This document shows, piece by piece, positions 16,534 through 24,077 of a stretch of 64,000 nucleotides of DNA. Under the pieces are notes generated by a model. It did no database searches, had not been told where the DNA came from, and saw only the letters and a list, made by a program, of their open reading frames with translations. The DNA lies in assembly GCA_963676865.2 (NCBI GenBank), contig CAXXSS010000001.1, positions 1,178,001 through 1,242,000 of the forward strand, in the 5' to 3' direction. Both the position numbers and the translations under genes were made by a program. Source of the stretch: JAAYUD01 sp963676865 (GTDB taxonomy: Bacteria; Bacteroidota; Bacteroidia; Bacteroidales; Bacteroidaceae). The first letter of the stretch is position 1. Each line of letters begins with the position of its first letter.

Positions 16534-19026
16534 ATGCCGTATTCAATAGAATTTATTGCAGAAAAAATCGGTGCTATCCGAAAGGGAAACGACCCCGCCA
16601 ACATCGACTGGTTATTGACAGATAGCCGTTCTCTTTGTTTTCCCGAAGAGACTTTATTTTTTGCGCTTTCTTCGAAACGCAATAGAGGTTCGGAATATAT
16701 TCCGGATCTATACCAGAGAGGCGTGCGCAACTTTGTCATTTCCAAACAAGATAAAGATTGGAACGCCACTCAAGCAATACTCCAGGATAGAAATTTTAAA
16801 GAGACAAACTTTCTTATTGTTCCCGATGTACTGAAAGCTTTGCAGACGCTTGCAGAATTGCACCGCAAGAACTTTCAGATACCTGTGATAGGAATAACGG
16901 GAAGTAATGGAAAAACCATTGTAAAAGAATGGCTCCACCAGCTGCTTAGCCCGGAACGCATTGTGTGCCGCTCGCCAAGAAGCTACAATTCGCAAATAGG
17001 TGTTCCACTTTCCGTGTGGCAAATGGATGAGAAAACTCAATTGGCCCTTTTTGAAGCAGGCATATCGCAACCGGGTGAGATGCGGGCACTACAAAATATA
17101 ATCAAGCCGACTATTGGCATTCTGACAAATATCGGCGGCGCCCATCAAGAGAATTTCTTCTCCCTGCAAGAAAAGTGCATGGAAAAGCTCACGCTTTTTA
17201 AAGATTGCGACGTCATTATATACAATGGAGACGACGAACTAATAACAACCTGCGTCCAGAAGTCTATGTTCACGGCCCGCGAGATAGCATGGAGTCGCAA
17301 GGATGCCGAGCGCCCTCTTTTCATCAACAATATCAATAAAAAGAAAGACTGTACGGTTATCACCTACCGCTACATTGGAATGGAGAACTCTTTTACCATT
17401 CCATTTATAGATAACGCATCCATAGAAAATTCGCTCAACTGTTTGGCTGCTTGCCTCTATCTGATGCTCTCTTCCGAAGAAATCACGGAACGCATGGCAC
17501 ACCTTGAACCAGTAGCTATGCGACTGGAAGTAAAAGAAGGTAAGAACAACTGCATGCTCATCAACGACAGTTATAATTCGGACTTAGCCTCTATCGATAT
17601 TGCTTTAGACTTTATGTCGCGACGTTCCGAATCTACAAATAAAAAACGCACACTTATTATTTCGGACATTCTTGAGACAGGACAAAATCCGAAGACACTC
17701 TATCGAAGAGTAGCACAACTAGTTCAGAGCCGTGGAGTGAATAAGATTATAGGTGTAGGACCAGAGATCTCTTCATGTGTTGGTGAATTCGACCTTGAAA
17801 AATATTTCTTCAACACATCGGAAGAGCTACTCGACTCACGTTGTTTCAATCAGTTGAAGAACGAAGTTATTTTAGTAAAAGGATGCCGTAAATTCAATTT
17901 CGATCAGATAAGCGATGCGCTGGAACTAAAAGTTCACGAAACAATACTGGAGGTGAATCTTGCCAATATGACAGCCAACCTCAACCACTACCGAAACATG
18001 CTCAAATCGGAGACCAAAATGGTTTGTATGATAAAAGCTTCGGGCTACGGTGCCGGTTCGAAAGAAATAGCCAAGACCTTACAAGAACATCACGTAGACT
18101 ACCTCGCTGTTGCCGTAGCCGACGAAGGAGCAGAACTACGCAAAGCAGATATTACAGCTTCCATTATTATTATGGATCCGGAACTAACGGCTTTCAAAAC
18201 CATGTTCGACTATAAACTGGAACCGGAAGTCTACAATTTCTATATGTTAGATGCCTTGATCAAGGCTGCCGAGAAAGAAGGGATGACCCGCTTTCCAATC
18301 CATATAAAATTTGATACCGGCATGCATCGCTTAGGATTTGAAGAAAAAGAGATCGACAAACTGATTGAAGTTCTTAAATCTCAGAATGCCGTTATTCCAC
18401 GCTCTGTATTCTCTCATTTTGTGGGTAGCGATTCGCCTCTTCTAGACGACTTCACGCACCAACAAATTGAACTTTATACCCGAATGAGTACCAAATTTCA
18501 GGAAGCATTCCCGCACAAAATATTACGTCATCTTTGCAATACAGCAGGAATTGAACGTTTTCCGGAAGCACAGTTCGACATGGTGCGTCTAGGACTGGGA
18601 CTTTATGGCATTAATCCGATAGACAATTCTATTATCCATAATGTAAGTACGCTAAAGACAACCATCCTTCAGATTCGTTCTGTTGCCGAAGAAGATACAG
18701 TAGGTTATAGCCGAAAAGGACATTTGACACGTCCATCGCGTATTGCAGCCATACCCATTGGCTATGCTGACGGATTGAACCGCCATTTGGGCAATGGGCA
18801 CGCCTACTGCCTTGTGAATGGCAAAAAAGCCCTTTATGTAGGCAATATATGCATGGATGTCTGCATGATTGACGTAACGGATATAGATTGTAAAGAAGGT
18901 GACAAAGCCGAAATATTTGGTGACCATCTGCCTATTACAGTGTTGAGCGACATTCTCGACACGATTCCTTATGAGGTATTGACAGGTATCTCGAAACGAG
19001 TGAAACGAGTTTATTATCAAGAATAG
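16534..19026 (+). CDS. murF-alr: Bifunctional UDP-MurNAc-tripeptide:D-Ala-D-Ala ligase / alanine racemase
   Basis: Fusion of two peptidoglycan enzymes, 830 residues. Residues 1-450 are MurF: the ATP-binding loop GITGSNGKT is at 120-128, with LFEAGISQPGEM and LINDSYNSD further on. Residues 460-830 are alanine racemase: the PLP lysine is Lys501 in MIKASGYGAGS, the second catalytic residue is Tyr725 in VGYSRKGHL, and GNICMDVCMIDVTD lies near the end. The racemase makes D-Ala and MurF attaches D-Ala-D-Ala to the UDP-MurNAc-tripeptide, so the fusion joins the supply of D-Ala to its use. This fusion is typical of Bacteroidales. A hairpin follows the stop codon. Confidence 0.95.
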   Translation: MPYSIEFIAEKIGAIRKGNDPANIDWLLTDSRSLCFPEETLFFALSSKRNRGSEYIPDLYQRGVRNFVISKQDKDWNATQAILQDRNFKETNFLIVPDVLKALQTLAELHRKNFQIPVIGITGSNGKTIVKEWLHQLLSPERIVCRSPRSYNSQIGVPLSVWQMDEKTQLALFEAGISQPGEMRALQNIIKPTIGILTNIGGAHQENFFSLQEKCMEKLTLFKDCDVIIYNGDDELITTCVQKSMFTAREIAWSRKDAERPLFINNINKKKDCTVITYRYIGMENSFTIPFIDNASIENSLNCLAACLYLMLSSEEITERMAHLEPVAMRLEVKEGKNNCMLINDSYNSDLASIDIALDFMSRRSESTNKKRTLIISDILETGQNPKTLYRRVAQLVQSRGVNKIIGVGPEISSCVGEFDLEKYFFNTSEELLDSRCFNQLKNEVILVKGCRKFNFDQISDALELKVHETILEVNLANMTANLNHYRNMLKSETKMVCMIKASGYGAGSKEIAKTLQEHHVDYLAVAVADEGAELRKADITASIIIMDPELTAFKTMFDYKLEPEVYNFYMLDALIKAAEKEGMTRFPIHIKFDTGMHRLGFEEKEIDKLIEVLKSQNAVIPRSVFSHFVGSDSPLLDDFTHQQIELYTRMSTKFQEAFPHKILRHLCNTAGIERFPEAQFDMVRLGLGLYGINPIDNSIIHNVSTLKTTILQIRSVAEEDTVGYSRKGHLTRPSRIAAIPIGYADGLNRHLGNGHAYCLVNGKKALYVGNICMDVCMIDVTDIDCKEGDKAEIFGDHLPITVLSDILDTIPYEVLTGISKRVKRVYYQE

Positions 19027-19035
19027 CCTAACCCC

Positions 19036-19072
19036 ATTATAGGATCTATCAATGTTGATATAGACCTATAAT
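19036..19072 (+). terminator. Hairpin between murF-alr and tatA
   Basis: ATTATAGG pairs with CCTATAAT (8 bp, 21-base interval that can pair further). No T run follows, so it may be a processing or partial termination site and not a strong terminator. Confidence 0.4.
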
Positions 19073-19089
19073 ACAAACAAAAGAAAATT

Positions 19090-19329
19090 ATGACACAATT
19101 GTTATTGTTTATGCCGAGTGGATCTGAGTGGATATACATCCTACTAATCGTATTGCTGGTTTTCGGAGGAAAAAAGATTCCCGAATTGGCAAGGGGCCTC
19201 GGTAAAGGAGTAAAGAGCTTCAAAGAAGGAATTAACGAAGCAAAAGAGGAAATAAGCAAAGCAAAGGATGAGGTCGAAAAATCTGTTGACGACACTACTA
19301 AGAAAGAGGAGACTGAAGAAAAGAAATAA
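19090..19329 (+). CDS. tatA: Twin-arginine translocase subunit TatA/TatE
   Basis: Small membrane protein of 79 residues. One N-terminal membrane helix (about 11-27, WIYILLIVLLVFGG) is followed by the hinge KKIPELARGLGKG and an amphipathic, charged C-terminal tail rich in Lys and Glu. TatA forms the pore of the Tat pathway for folded proteins. tatC follows after 28 bases and no tatB is present, as is usual in Bacteroidetes. The window also encodes a plausible Tat substrate, the DUF4434 protein at 56.4-57.5 kb. Confidence 0.93.
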   Translation: MTQLLLFMPSGSEWIYILLIVLLVFGGKKIPELARGLGKGVKSFKEGINEAKEEISKAKDEVEKSVDDTTKKEETEEKK

Positions 19330-19357
19330 TTAATATCCACTTTAAATATTTAGTATT

Positions 19358-20176
19358 GTGGGCAATAGAGAAATGACCTTTTGGGATCATTTGGATGCGT
19401 TGCGGGCAGTCATTATTCGAGTTCTTCTCGTATGGCTCGCCCTCGCTATCATATACTTTTGTATCATGCCGTTGATATTCGACAGCGTGATACTTGGTGC
19501 ATGCCATAATGATTTCATTGCTTACCGCTGGTTCCGAATGTTGGGCAAGGCAATTAAATCTACCGATAGCTTTTTTATCGGTTCTTTCAATTTACGCCTT
19601 ATCAATATCAATCTTGCAACACCTTTTTTCGTACAAGTATCAACCTCTTTTTGGCTATCTGTTGTGACAGCCATGCCCTATCTCTTTATTGAAATATGGA
19701 GATTCATAAAACCTGCGCTCTATAAAAACGAACGAAGAGGAGTAAAAAAAGCCTTTCTTGTAGGTACTATTATGTTCTATTTGGGTATGGCGGTCAGCTA
19801 TTTCATGATTTATCCGCTTACCGTACGTTTTCTTTCCACCTACAATATAAGTAAAGACGTCACGACAATGCTATCGTTAGATTCTTACATTGACAATCTG
19901 ATGATGTTGACTCTTTGCATGGGAGTTGCTTTTGAATTGCCACTTATTACATGGTTCCTTTCTCTGTTGGGATTTATAGATAGAGCTTTTTTACGCAAAT
20001 ATCGAAGACACGCAATTGTCATTATTGTTATTGCCGCTGCAGTGATTACTCCCACAGGCGATCCATTTACATTAACGATCGTTGCGCTTCCGCTATACAT
20101 GCTCTATGAAATGAGCATTCTCATGATAAAGCCTAAAAAAGAAGAAAAGGCAATAGAGATAAAGGATCATTCTTAA
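19358..20176 (+). CDS. tatC: Sec-independent protein translocase TatC
   Basis: Polytopic inner-membrane protein of 272 residues with six predicted helices, the receptor for twin-arginine signal peptides. The N-terminal TatC signature MTFWDHLDALR is clear, as are FWLSVVTAMPYLFIEIWRFIKPALYKNER and ELPLITWFLSLLG. The start used is GTG 19358; ATG 19373, five codons later (MTFWDHL), is an equally reasonable choice since neither has a Shine-Dalgarno. It forms an operon with tatA. Confidence 0.93.
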   Translation: MGNREMTFWDHLDALRAVIIRVLLVWLALAIIYFCIMPLIFDSVILGACHNDFIAYRWFRMLGKAIKSTDSFFIGSFNLRLININLATPFFVQVSTSFWLSVVTAMPYLFIEIWRFIKPALYKNERRGVKKAFLVGTIMFYLGMAVSYFMIYPLTVRFLSTYNISKDVTTMLSLDSYIDNLMMLTLCMGVAFELPLITWFLSLLGFIDRAFLRKYRRHAIVIIVIAAAVITPTGDPFTLTIVALPLYMLYEMSILMIKPKKEEKAIEIKDHS

Positions 20177-20221
20177 TAGGGAGGGAATACAGACACTATT
20201 CTTTCATTTAAAGACAGAATC

Positions 20222-22222
20222 ATGACATTGAGAAAAGTTTTAATTATTATTTGCTTATCCTGCTTCTCGCTTCTTATTCATGCGGAGCAACTACAACCTA
20301 TTGTAAAAAGTAGCTACATTCCATTCGATGTTGGAGAGATTCATCCCGAAGGTTGGTTGCTTGATTGGGCAAAAACAGCAGCCAAGGGATTAACAAAATC
20401 TCTTGGCGAAAAGTATTTTCCATTCACGACAGGTTGGGCAAATGACACATACGACGATTGGTGGCCATACGAACAATCTGGCTATTATGCTGACGGATTA
20501 GTAAGACTGGCTTTCATACTAAACGACTCAACCCTTATACAAAGAGCTACACAACTGATGTATACAGTTGCCAACAGGCAAGCAGAAAATGGATACATCT
20601 ATTCGAACTGTGAGAAATTTAAAAAAGATTGGAACACAGACAAAGAAGATTATGGCGTCTATTGGTCGCAAGCCGTTTTTGCACGAGCAGCATTGGCATA
20701 TTATTCGGCAACCAAAGACGAACGTATATTGAAGATGCTCGAAAAATGTTACGTCGGTACTCCAATCTTTAATCGAGATAATGCCAAATACCCTTTAAGC
20801 GGAGTAGAGATGGATCAAGACCGCAAATTGGTAGGTTTGGAAATTATATTGGAATTAGTTCGCTATTCAGGCAACAAAGAACTGCTCGACAAAGCCATTA
20901 AAATATATCAAGCAAACGAAAGCGGTTTTGTAGAATCGTGGGCAAAAAATAAAGACTTCCTCCGCACAGCCATTTGCCACGGCGTGACTTACAATGAAGT
21001 AGGCAAACTATACGCAGTGGCTTACCCATGGACAGGGCGCAAAGACTATTTGGCAGCCTCGGTAGAAGCCTTTGATTTCTTACAGCAACACTATGTGCTA
21101 CCCAACGGAGCACCGTCTTCCAATGAATATTTGCACGGCATAGGAGCTTTTGAAGGTTCGGAAACGTGTGATATTTCGGATTTCATCTGGTCTAACATCT
21201 GGCTGGCAAGAGCCACAGGAGATGCTCAATATGGAGATCGCATTGAAAAAGCTTTCTTCAATGCTTTTCCTGCCGTTATGTCACCCGGATTCAGCCTGCA
21301 TCTCTACGAAAACGCCATGAATAGAATCCCCGGATTACACCTAAAGGTTCGTGATGACGGAACATTCTTTAAAGAGCTTCACTGGCCCACTTGTTGCACA
21401 GGCAACCTCAATAGGGTGATTCCGAATTATATCATCAATATGTTTATGAAGAATTCGGAAAATGAGTTGATGATTCTTACATATGGTCCTGCTCATCTTG
21501 CGACAAAAGATGGAAGTTATGATATTAACATGGAAACTCAATATCCGTTTCGAGATCAAATAAATGTTACTATAAAAAATATACCGCAAAAAGAGAAACT
21601 CTTATTGCGTGTTCCTTCGTGGTGTACTAATCCTCAATGTACGGTCAACGGCAAAGCATATTCTACCAAATGGACTGACGGTAACTTTATAGCAGTCTCT
21701 CGCAAATGGAAAAGTGGAGATCGGATTTGCCTGACCTTTCCAATGAAAGCAGAATTAAAAGAAGACGACGAGCAATTTGCCAAATATAAAGATAAAGAGC
21801 CATACTGGCCACATGATATGGAACCTAAAGCAGAATACGCAATAGATGGTTTCAATAAAGGTGCCCATTTTGCTACAGTCAATTATGGGCCTTTGGTATT
21901 TGCACTTCCACTGATGGATAATTCGGCATGGAGCTTTGATCTGAATGAAGGGTATTGGAGAGAATTCCGTTATGCACTGACAAAGTCATCTCTTGTAGAA
22001 ACAAAAGTGACATTGAACGACGTTCACCAACCTTTCTATTGGGAACTGACAGGTGCACCAATTAGCATTTCGGCTAAAGCAGATGTTATTTCTTGGGAAC
22101 CGGATAAAGGAAATCCCAAATTACCAAAGAGATGCATTCCAGTACAACGCAATATTCAATTGAAATTAGTTCCTTATGGATTTGCACACTTCAGAATATC
22201 AATGTTTCCTTGCGAACAATAG
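20222..22222 (+). CDS. GH127-like beta-L-arabinofuranosidase (DUF1680)
   Basis: Secreted or periplasmic glycoside hydrolase of 666 residues with a signal peptide (MTLRKVLIIICLSCFSLLIHA). The family's zinc/cysteine site can be seen: E314-T-C316 (EGSETCDISDF) and C391-C392 (HWPTCCTGN), matching the Glu-x-Cys and Cys-Cys ligands known in the GH127 enzyme HypBA1, where one of the paired Cys is the nucleophile. Glu302 (SSNEYLHG) may be the acid/base. An (alpha/alpha)6 barrel fold is expected. GH127 enzymes release L-arabinofuranose from plant glycans or hydroxyproline-linked arabinans; GH146 is the main alternative. It stands alone behind tatC and ends at a perfect hairpin. Confidence 0.85.
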   Translation: MTLRKVLIIICLSCFSLLIHAEQLQPIVKSSYIPFDVGEIHPEGWLLDWAKTAAKGLTKSLGEKYFPFTTGWANDTYDDWWPYEQSGYYADGLVRLAFILNDSTLIQRATQLMYTVANRQAENGYIYSNCEKFKKDWNTDKEDYGVYWSQAVFARAALAYYSATKDERILKMLEKCYVGTPIFNRDNAKYPLSGVEMDQDRKLVGLEIILELVRYSGNKELLDKAIKIYQANESGFVESWAKNKDFLRTAICHGVTYNEVGKLYAVAYPWTGRKDYLAASVEAFDFLQQHYVLPNGAPSSNEYLHGIGAFEGSETCDISDFIWSNIWLARATGDAQYGDRIEKAFFNAFPAVMSPGFSLHLYENAMNRIPGLHLKVRDDGTFFKELHWPTCCTGNLNRVIPNYIINMFMKNSENELMILTYGPAHLATKDGSYDINMETQYPFRDQINVTIKNIPQKEKLLLRVPSWCTNPQCTVNGKAYSTKWTDGNFIAVSRKWKSGDRICLTFPMKAELKEDDEQFAKYKDKEPYWPHDMEPKAEYAIDGFNKGAHFATVNYGPLVFALPLMDNSAWSFDLNEGYWREFRYALTKSSLVETKVTLNDVHQPFYWELTGAPISISAKADVISWEPDKGNPKLPKRCIPVQRNIQLKLVPYGFAHFRISMFPCEQ

Positions 22223-22234
22223 CAAATAATATCG

Positions 22235-22272
22235 GGACAGATAAGGTTTGATGCTGCAAACCTTATCTGTCC
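22235..22272 (+). terminator. Perfect 16-bp hairpin after the GH127-like gene
   Basis: GGACAGATAAGGTTTG pairs perfectly with CAAACCTTATCTGTCC across a 6-base loop, 12 bases after the stop codon. There is no T run, but its place and strength fit a terminator or mRNA-stabilising hairpin. Confidence 0.6.
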
Positions 22273-22310
22273 TAATTCAACAAAGTAAATTTCAGATATT
22301 CATATCATAT

Positions 22311-22332
22311 TTGAGTTCGAGATAAGAACTCA
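22311..22332 (-). repeat. Dispersed hairpin motif, copy 1
   Basis: Minus-strand reading: TGAGTTC-TTATCTC-GAACTCA, a perfect 7-bp stem with a 7-base loop. Related copies lie at 23074-23096 (minus) and 13891-13913 (plus). Confidence 0.5.
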
Positions 22333-22409
22333 GATATATCGTTGCGAACGCGGCAGTCTATTTCAACAAAATCAGGTTGCCATTTGCGCGCTCTACAATT
22401 CGTACGTCT

Positions 22410-22449
22410 CTGCCAGGGTGTTGTAATTTTAGTTACAACACCCTGGCAG
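22410..22449. repeat. 17-bp perfect inverted repeat with 6-base loop
   Basis: CTGCCAGGGTGTTGTAA and its exact complement flank TTTTAG. No gene is adjacent, so it is not an obvious terminator. It could be a mobile-element end pair, a site for a structured transcript, or a protein-binding site. Confidence 0.6.
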
Positions 22450-22560
22450 AAATGCTTTTAAACGTCCCATAATACCCTTTTAAAAGGATGAGATCTGTGA
22501 AACAGACTGATGAAAGTTGGTTCATATCAGAACGTTTTCATGTTTTGTCCTAAGAAGAGT

Positions 22561-22584
22561 GTCGTTCCACATATGTGGAACGAC
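22561..22584. repeat. 24-bp perfect palindrome
   Basis: GTCGTTCCACAT followed directly by its reverse complement. The half-sites GTTCCAC/GTGGAAC equal those of a parS-type ParB site but are separated by four extra bases (ATAT). Confidence 0.6.
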
Positions 22585-23073
22585 AAAGCCTTAATGAGCC
22601 AACAGAAAGGCCTTAAATACGACGGCCATGATTCAATAAGATGTGTACAAAAACCTTCTCTGAGAGAAGAGCCTAACTATTTTCATACACGGGCGGTAAG
22701 TAAAGGAGTCATTACCTAAGATCAATTGAAAAACGAGTTGGAATATGCTGCATGGCAATACCGAGTGACGTATCAAAGCAGCATTTATATTCCTACCCAC
22801 GGGAGTTTCTACACGGTGCACACAGCACAGATACCGAGTAATGACTTAATCGGTTGACATACGAGGTGGATGATCCGTGTTTCATAACACACTAACAATA
22901 AGCAAGATAACATCATTTCGAAGTCCCATAAACAAGCCGATCCAGTTTATATCACTCACAGTCAATAAGATAATGTGACGGGAAGAGTCTTAAAACTTTT
23001 TTTGCGAAATATTAGTCTGAATAATTCATACTTGAGCCGGCATAAAAAGAAAGGTAAAAAGCTATTCGGATAC

Positions 23074-23096
23074 TTGAGTTCGGGATAAGAAATCAA
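23074..23096 (-). repeat. Dispersed hairpin motif, copy 2
   Basis: Minus-strand reading TTGATTTC-TTATCCC-GAACTCAA. It shares the loop and most of the stem with copy 1; plus-strand similarity between the two continues for about 35-45 bases. Confidence 0.5.
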
Positions 23097-23208
23097 GCAT
23101 ATCATAGGTTACGGCACATTTTTTGTAGCATAAGAAACGATTAGTAGCAGAAAGCGATTGACGCCTTCTGTCCGACAACCAAAACATATATCAACATTTT
23201 TAAAATAT

Positions 23209-23216
23209 AAGGAGGT
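23209..23216 (+). promoter_or_regulatory. Strong Shine-Dalgarno of the lysine-rich small protein
   Basis: AAGGAGGT sits 7 bases before ATG 23224. This is a near-complete anti-16S match in a genome where the other starts in this window lack one. It fixes the start of the small gene. Confidence 0.75.
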
Positions 23217-23223
23217 CTTAACA

Positions 23224-23346
23224 ATGGGAGCTGCTGGAAATAAAAAGCCAAAGAAAGCAAAAGACAAGAGCCATGTTCCTGCCTACGAAAAAGAAGAAGC
23301 GATAAATGGTTTCGATATTGGTACGGGCAAGAAGAAGAAAAAGTAA
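23224..23346 (+). CDS. 40-residue lysine-rich small protein
   Basis: Very basic small protein: 12 of 40 residues are Lys, and it ends in five consecutive lysines. It begins MGAAGNKKPKKAKDK and has a central acidic/neutral segment (YEKEEAINGFDIGTG). There is no signal peptide, membrane helix or recognisable fold, and I do not recognise the family. It is short enough to be missed by gene finders. The case for a real gene is the strong Shine-Dalgarno at ideal spacing and a terminator starting 4 bases after the stop. A nucleic-acid or ribosome-binding role would fit the charge, but this is a guess. An in-frame upstream ATG at 23158 is less likely because the Shine-Dalgarno serves 23224. Confidence 0.65.
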   Translation: MGAAGNKKPKKAKDKSHVPAYEKEEAINGFDIGTGKKKKK

Positions 23347-23350
23347 AAAC

Positions 23351-23387
23351 AAAAAAGCGTATCAGAGAAAATCCGATGCGCTTTTTT
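23351..23387. terminator. Bidirectional terminator shared by the small gene and tRNA-Gln
   Basis: AAAAAAGCGTATC pairs with GATGCGCTTTTTT (13 bp, one G-U pair) around an 11-base loop. The A and T tracts at the two ends make it work from both sides: it ends the plus-strand small gene and, 3 bases past the CCA end, the minus-strand tRNA transcript. Confidence 0.8.
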
Positions 23388-23390
23388 ATT

Positions 23391-23464
23391 TGGTTGGGCT
23401 ACCAAGATTCGAACTTGGAATGACAGGACCAGAATCTGTTGTGTTACCATTACACCATAGCCCA
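23391..23464 (-). tRNA. tRNA-Gln (anticodon CTG)
   Basis: A 74-base tRNA with encoded CCA. The acceptor stem TGGGCTA/TAGCCCA is perfect, with discriminator A and a T arm CCAAG-TTCGAAT-CTTGG. The anticodon loop is TTCTGGT (32-38), so positions 34-36 are CTG, reading CAG codons. The anticodon stem ACAGA/CCTGT has an A-C opposition at 31-39, next to the loop. It is transcribed on the minus strand toward the shared terminator. Confidence 0.92.
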
Positions 23465-23666
23465 ATCGCTAAATGCGGTGCAAATTTACGAATAATTCGG
23501 GAAACTCAAATAAAAACCACTATTTTTTTTAAACGTTTCATTAAAAGCCGTACATCTGCCACAGGCAACACTCTTTTAGATGTTATTGGGGATGTACAAT
23601 TTTCTCAAAAAAAATTAATATTCAAAAGTTTTACCTCCTAATGTATCCTAATCGTGGAATTCGTTG

Positions 23667-23674
23667 TATATTTG
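23667..23674 (+). promoter_or_regulatory. -7 box of the rsfS-ftsH-cdsA operon
   Basis: TATATTTG fits TAnnTTTG and lies 35 bases before the rsfS ATG. The -33 region is not clear. Confidence 0.5.
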
Positions 23675-23709
23675 CCCCATCTTTCATTATAAACTATTAA
23701 TAACAATAG

Positions 23710-24069
23710 ATGAACGAAACAAAAGCGCTGATAAAAAACATAACAGAAGGTATTCAAGAAAAAAAAGGGAAGCACGTTGTCGTTGGCGATCTGACACATA
23801 TTAACGACACAATTTGCAACTATTTTGTGATTTGCGAAGGTGATTCAACATTACAGGTCAATGCAATCGCTCATTCAATCAAAGATTTCACAATAAAAAA
23901 CGCTCAGTTCCGCCCTTTGTCCATTGACGGCGAAAGTAATGCCGAATGGATCGCAATGGACTACGCAGATGTCACCGTACATATTTTTTTGCCCGAGAAG
24001 AGAGATTTCTATAATTTGGAACATCTTTGGGCTGATGCCAAATTAACAAATATTCCGGATATTGATTAA
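23710..24069 (+). CDS. rsfS: Ribosome silencing factor RsfS
   Basis: Protein of 119 residues of the RsfS/Iojap (DUF143) family. It binds ribosomal protein uL14 and blocks joining of the 30S and 50S subunits when translation should slow. Family motifs are clear: VVVGDLTHINDTICNYFVIC, STLQVNAIAHSI, ESNAEWIAMDYADVTVHIF and FYNLEHLWADA. It begins the rsfS-ftsH-cdsA operon, with ftsH starting 8 bases after its stop; this gene order is common in Bacteroides. Confidence 0.95.
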   Translation: MNETKALIKNITEGIQEKKGKHVVVGDLTHINDTICNYFVICEGDSTLQVNAIAHSIKDFTIKNAQFRPLSIDGESNAEWIAMDYADVTVHIFLPEKRDFYNLEHLWADAKLTNIPDID

Positions 24070-24077
24070 ATAAGAAC

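Larger units (their letters stand above)
22273..23208. other. Gene-poor kilobase with perfect palindromes and decayed sequence
   Basis: No convincing gene lies in this 0.94 kb. It holds two copies of a dispersed hairpin motif (22311-22332 and 23074-23096), a 17-bp perfect hairpin (22410-22449) and a 24-bp perfect palindrome (22561-22584). One plus-strand frame from ATG 22510 runs to 22857 with a single internal TAA at 22717-22719; the second part looks protein-like (DQLKNELEYAAWQYR, IYIPTHGSFYTVH), so this may be a decayed gene. I cannot assign it to a family. Confidence 0.4.

Noticed and set aside
22235..22449. Invertible promoter or phase-variation cassette
   Set aside because: The 16- and 17-bp inverted repeats are each tight hairpins with 6-base loops, they differ from each other, and no recombinase gene is near.
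22561..22584. Possible parS site for ParB
   Set aside because: The half-sites match, but four bases are inserted at the centre, and ParB sites need contiguous halves. Kept only as a palindrome of unknown role.
22510..22857. Gene interrupted by one stop codon
   Set aside because: The second half looks protein-like, but there is no recognisable family and the frame is short, so it is only noted in the description of the gene-poor interval.
23158..23223. Upstream extension (22 codons) of the lysine-rich small protein
   Set aside because: The strong Shine-Dalgarno lies inside this extension and is placed for ATG 23224; the extra residues lack the composition of the rest.
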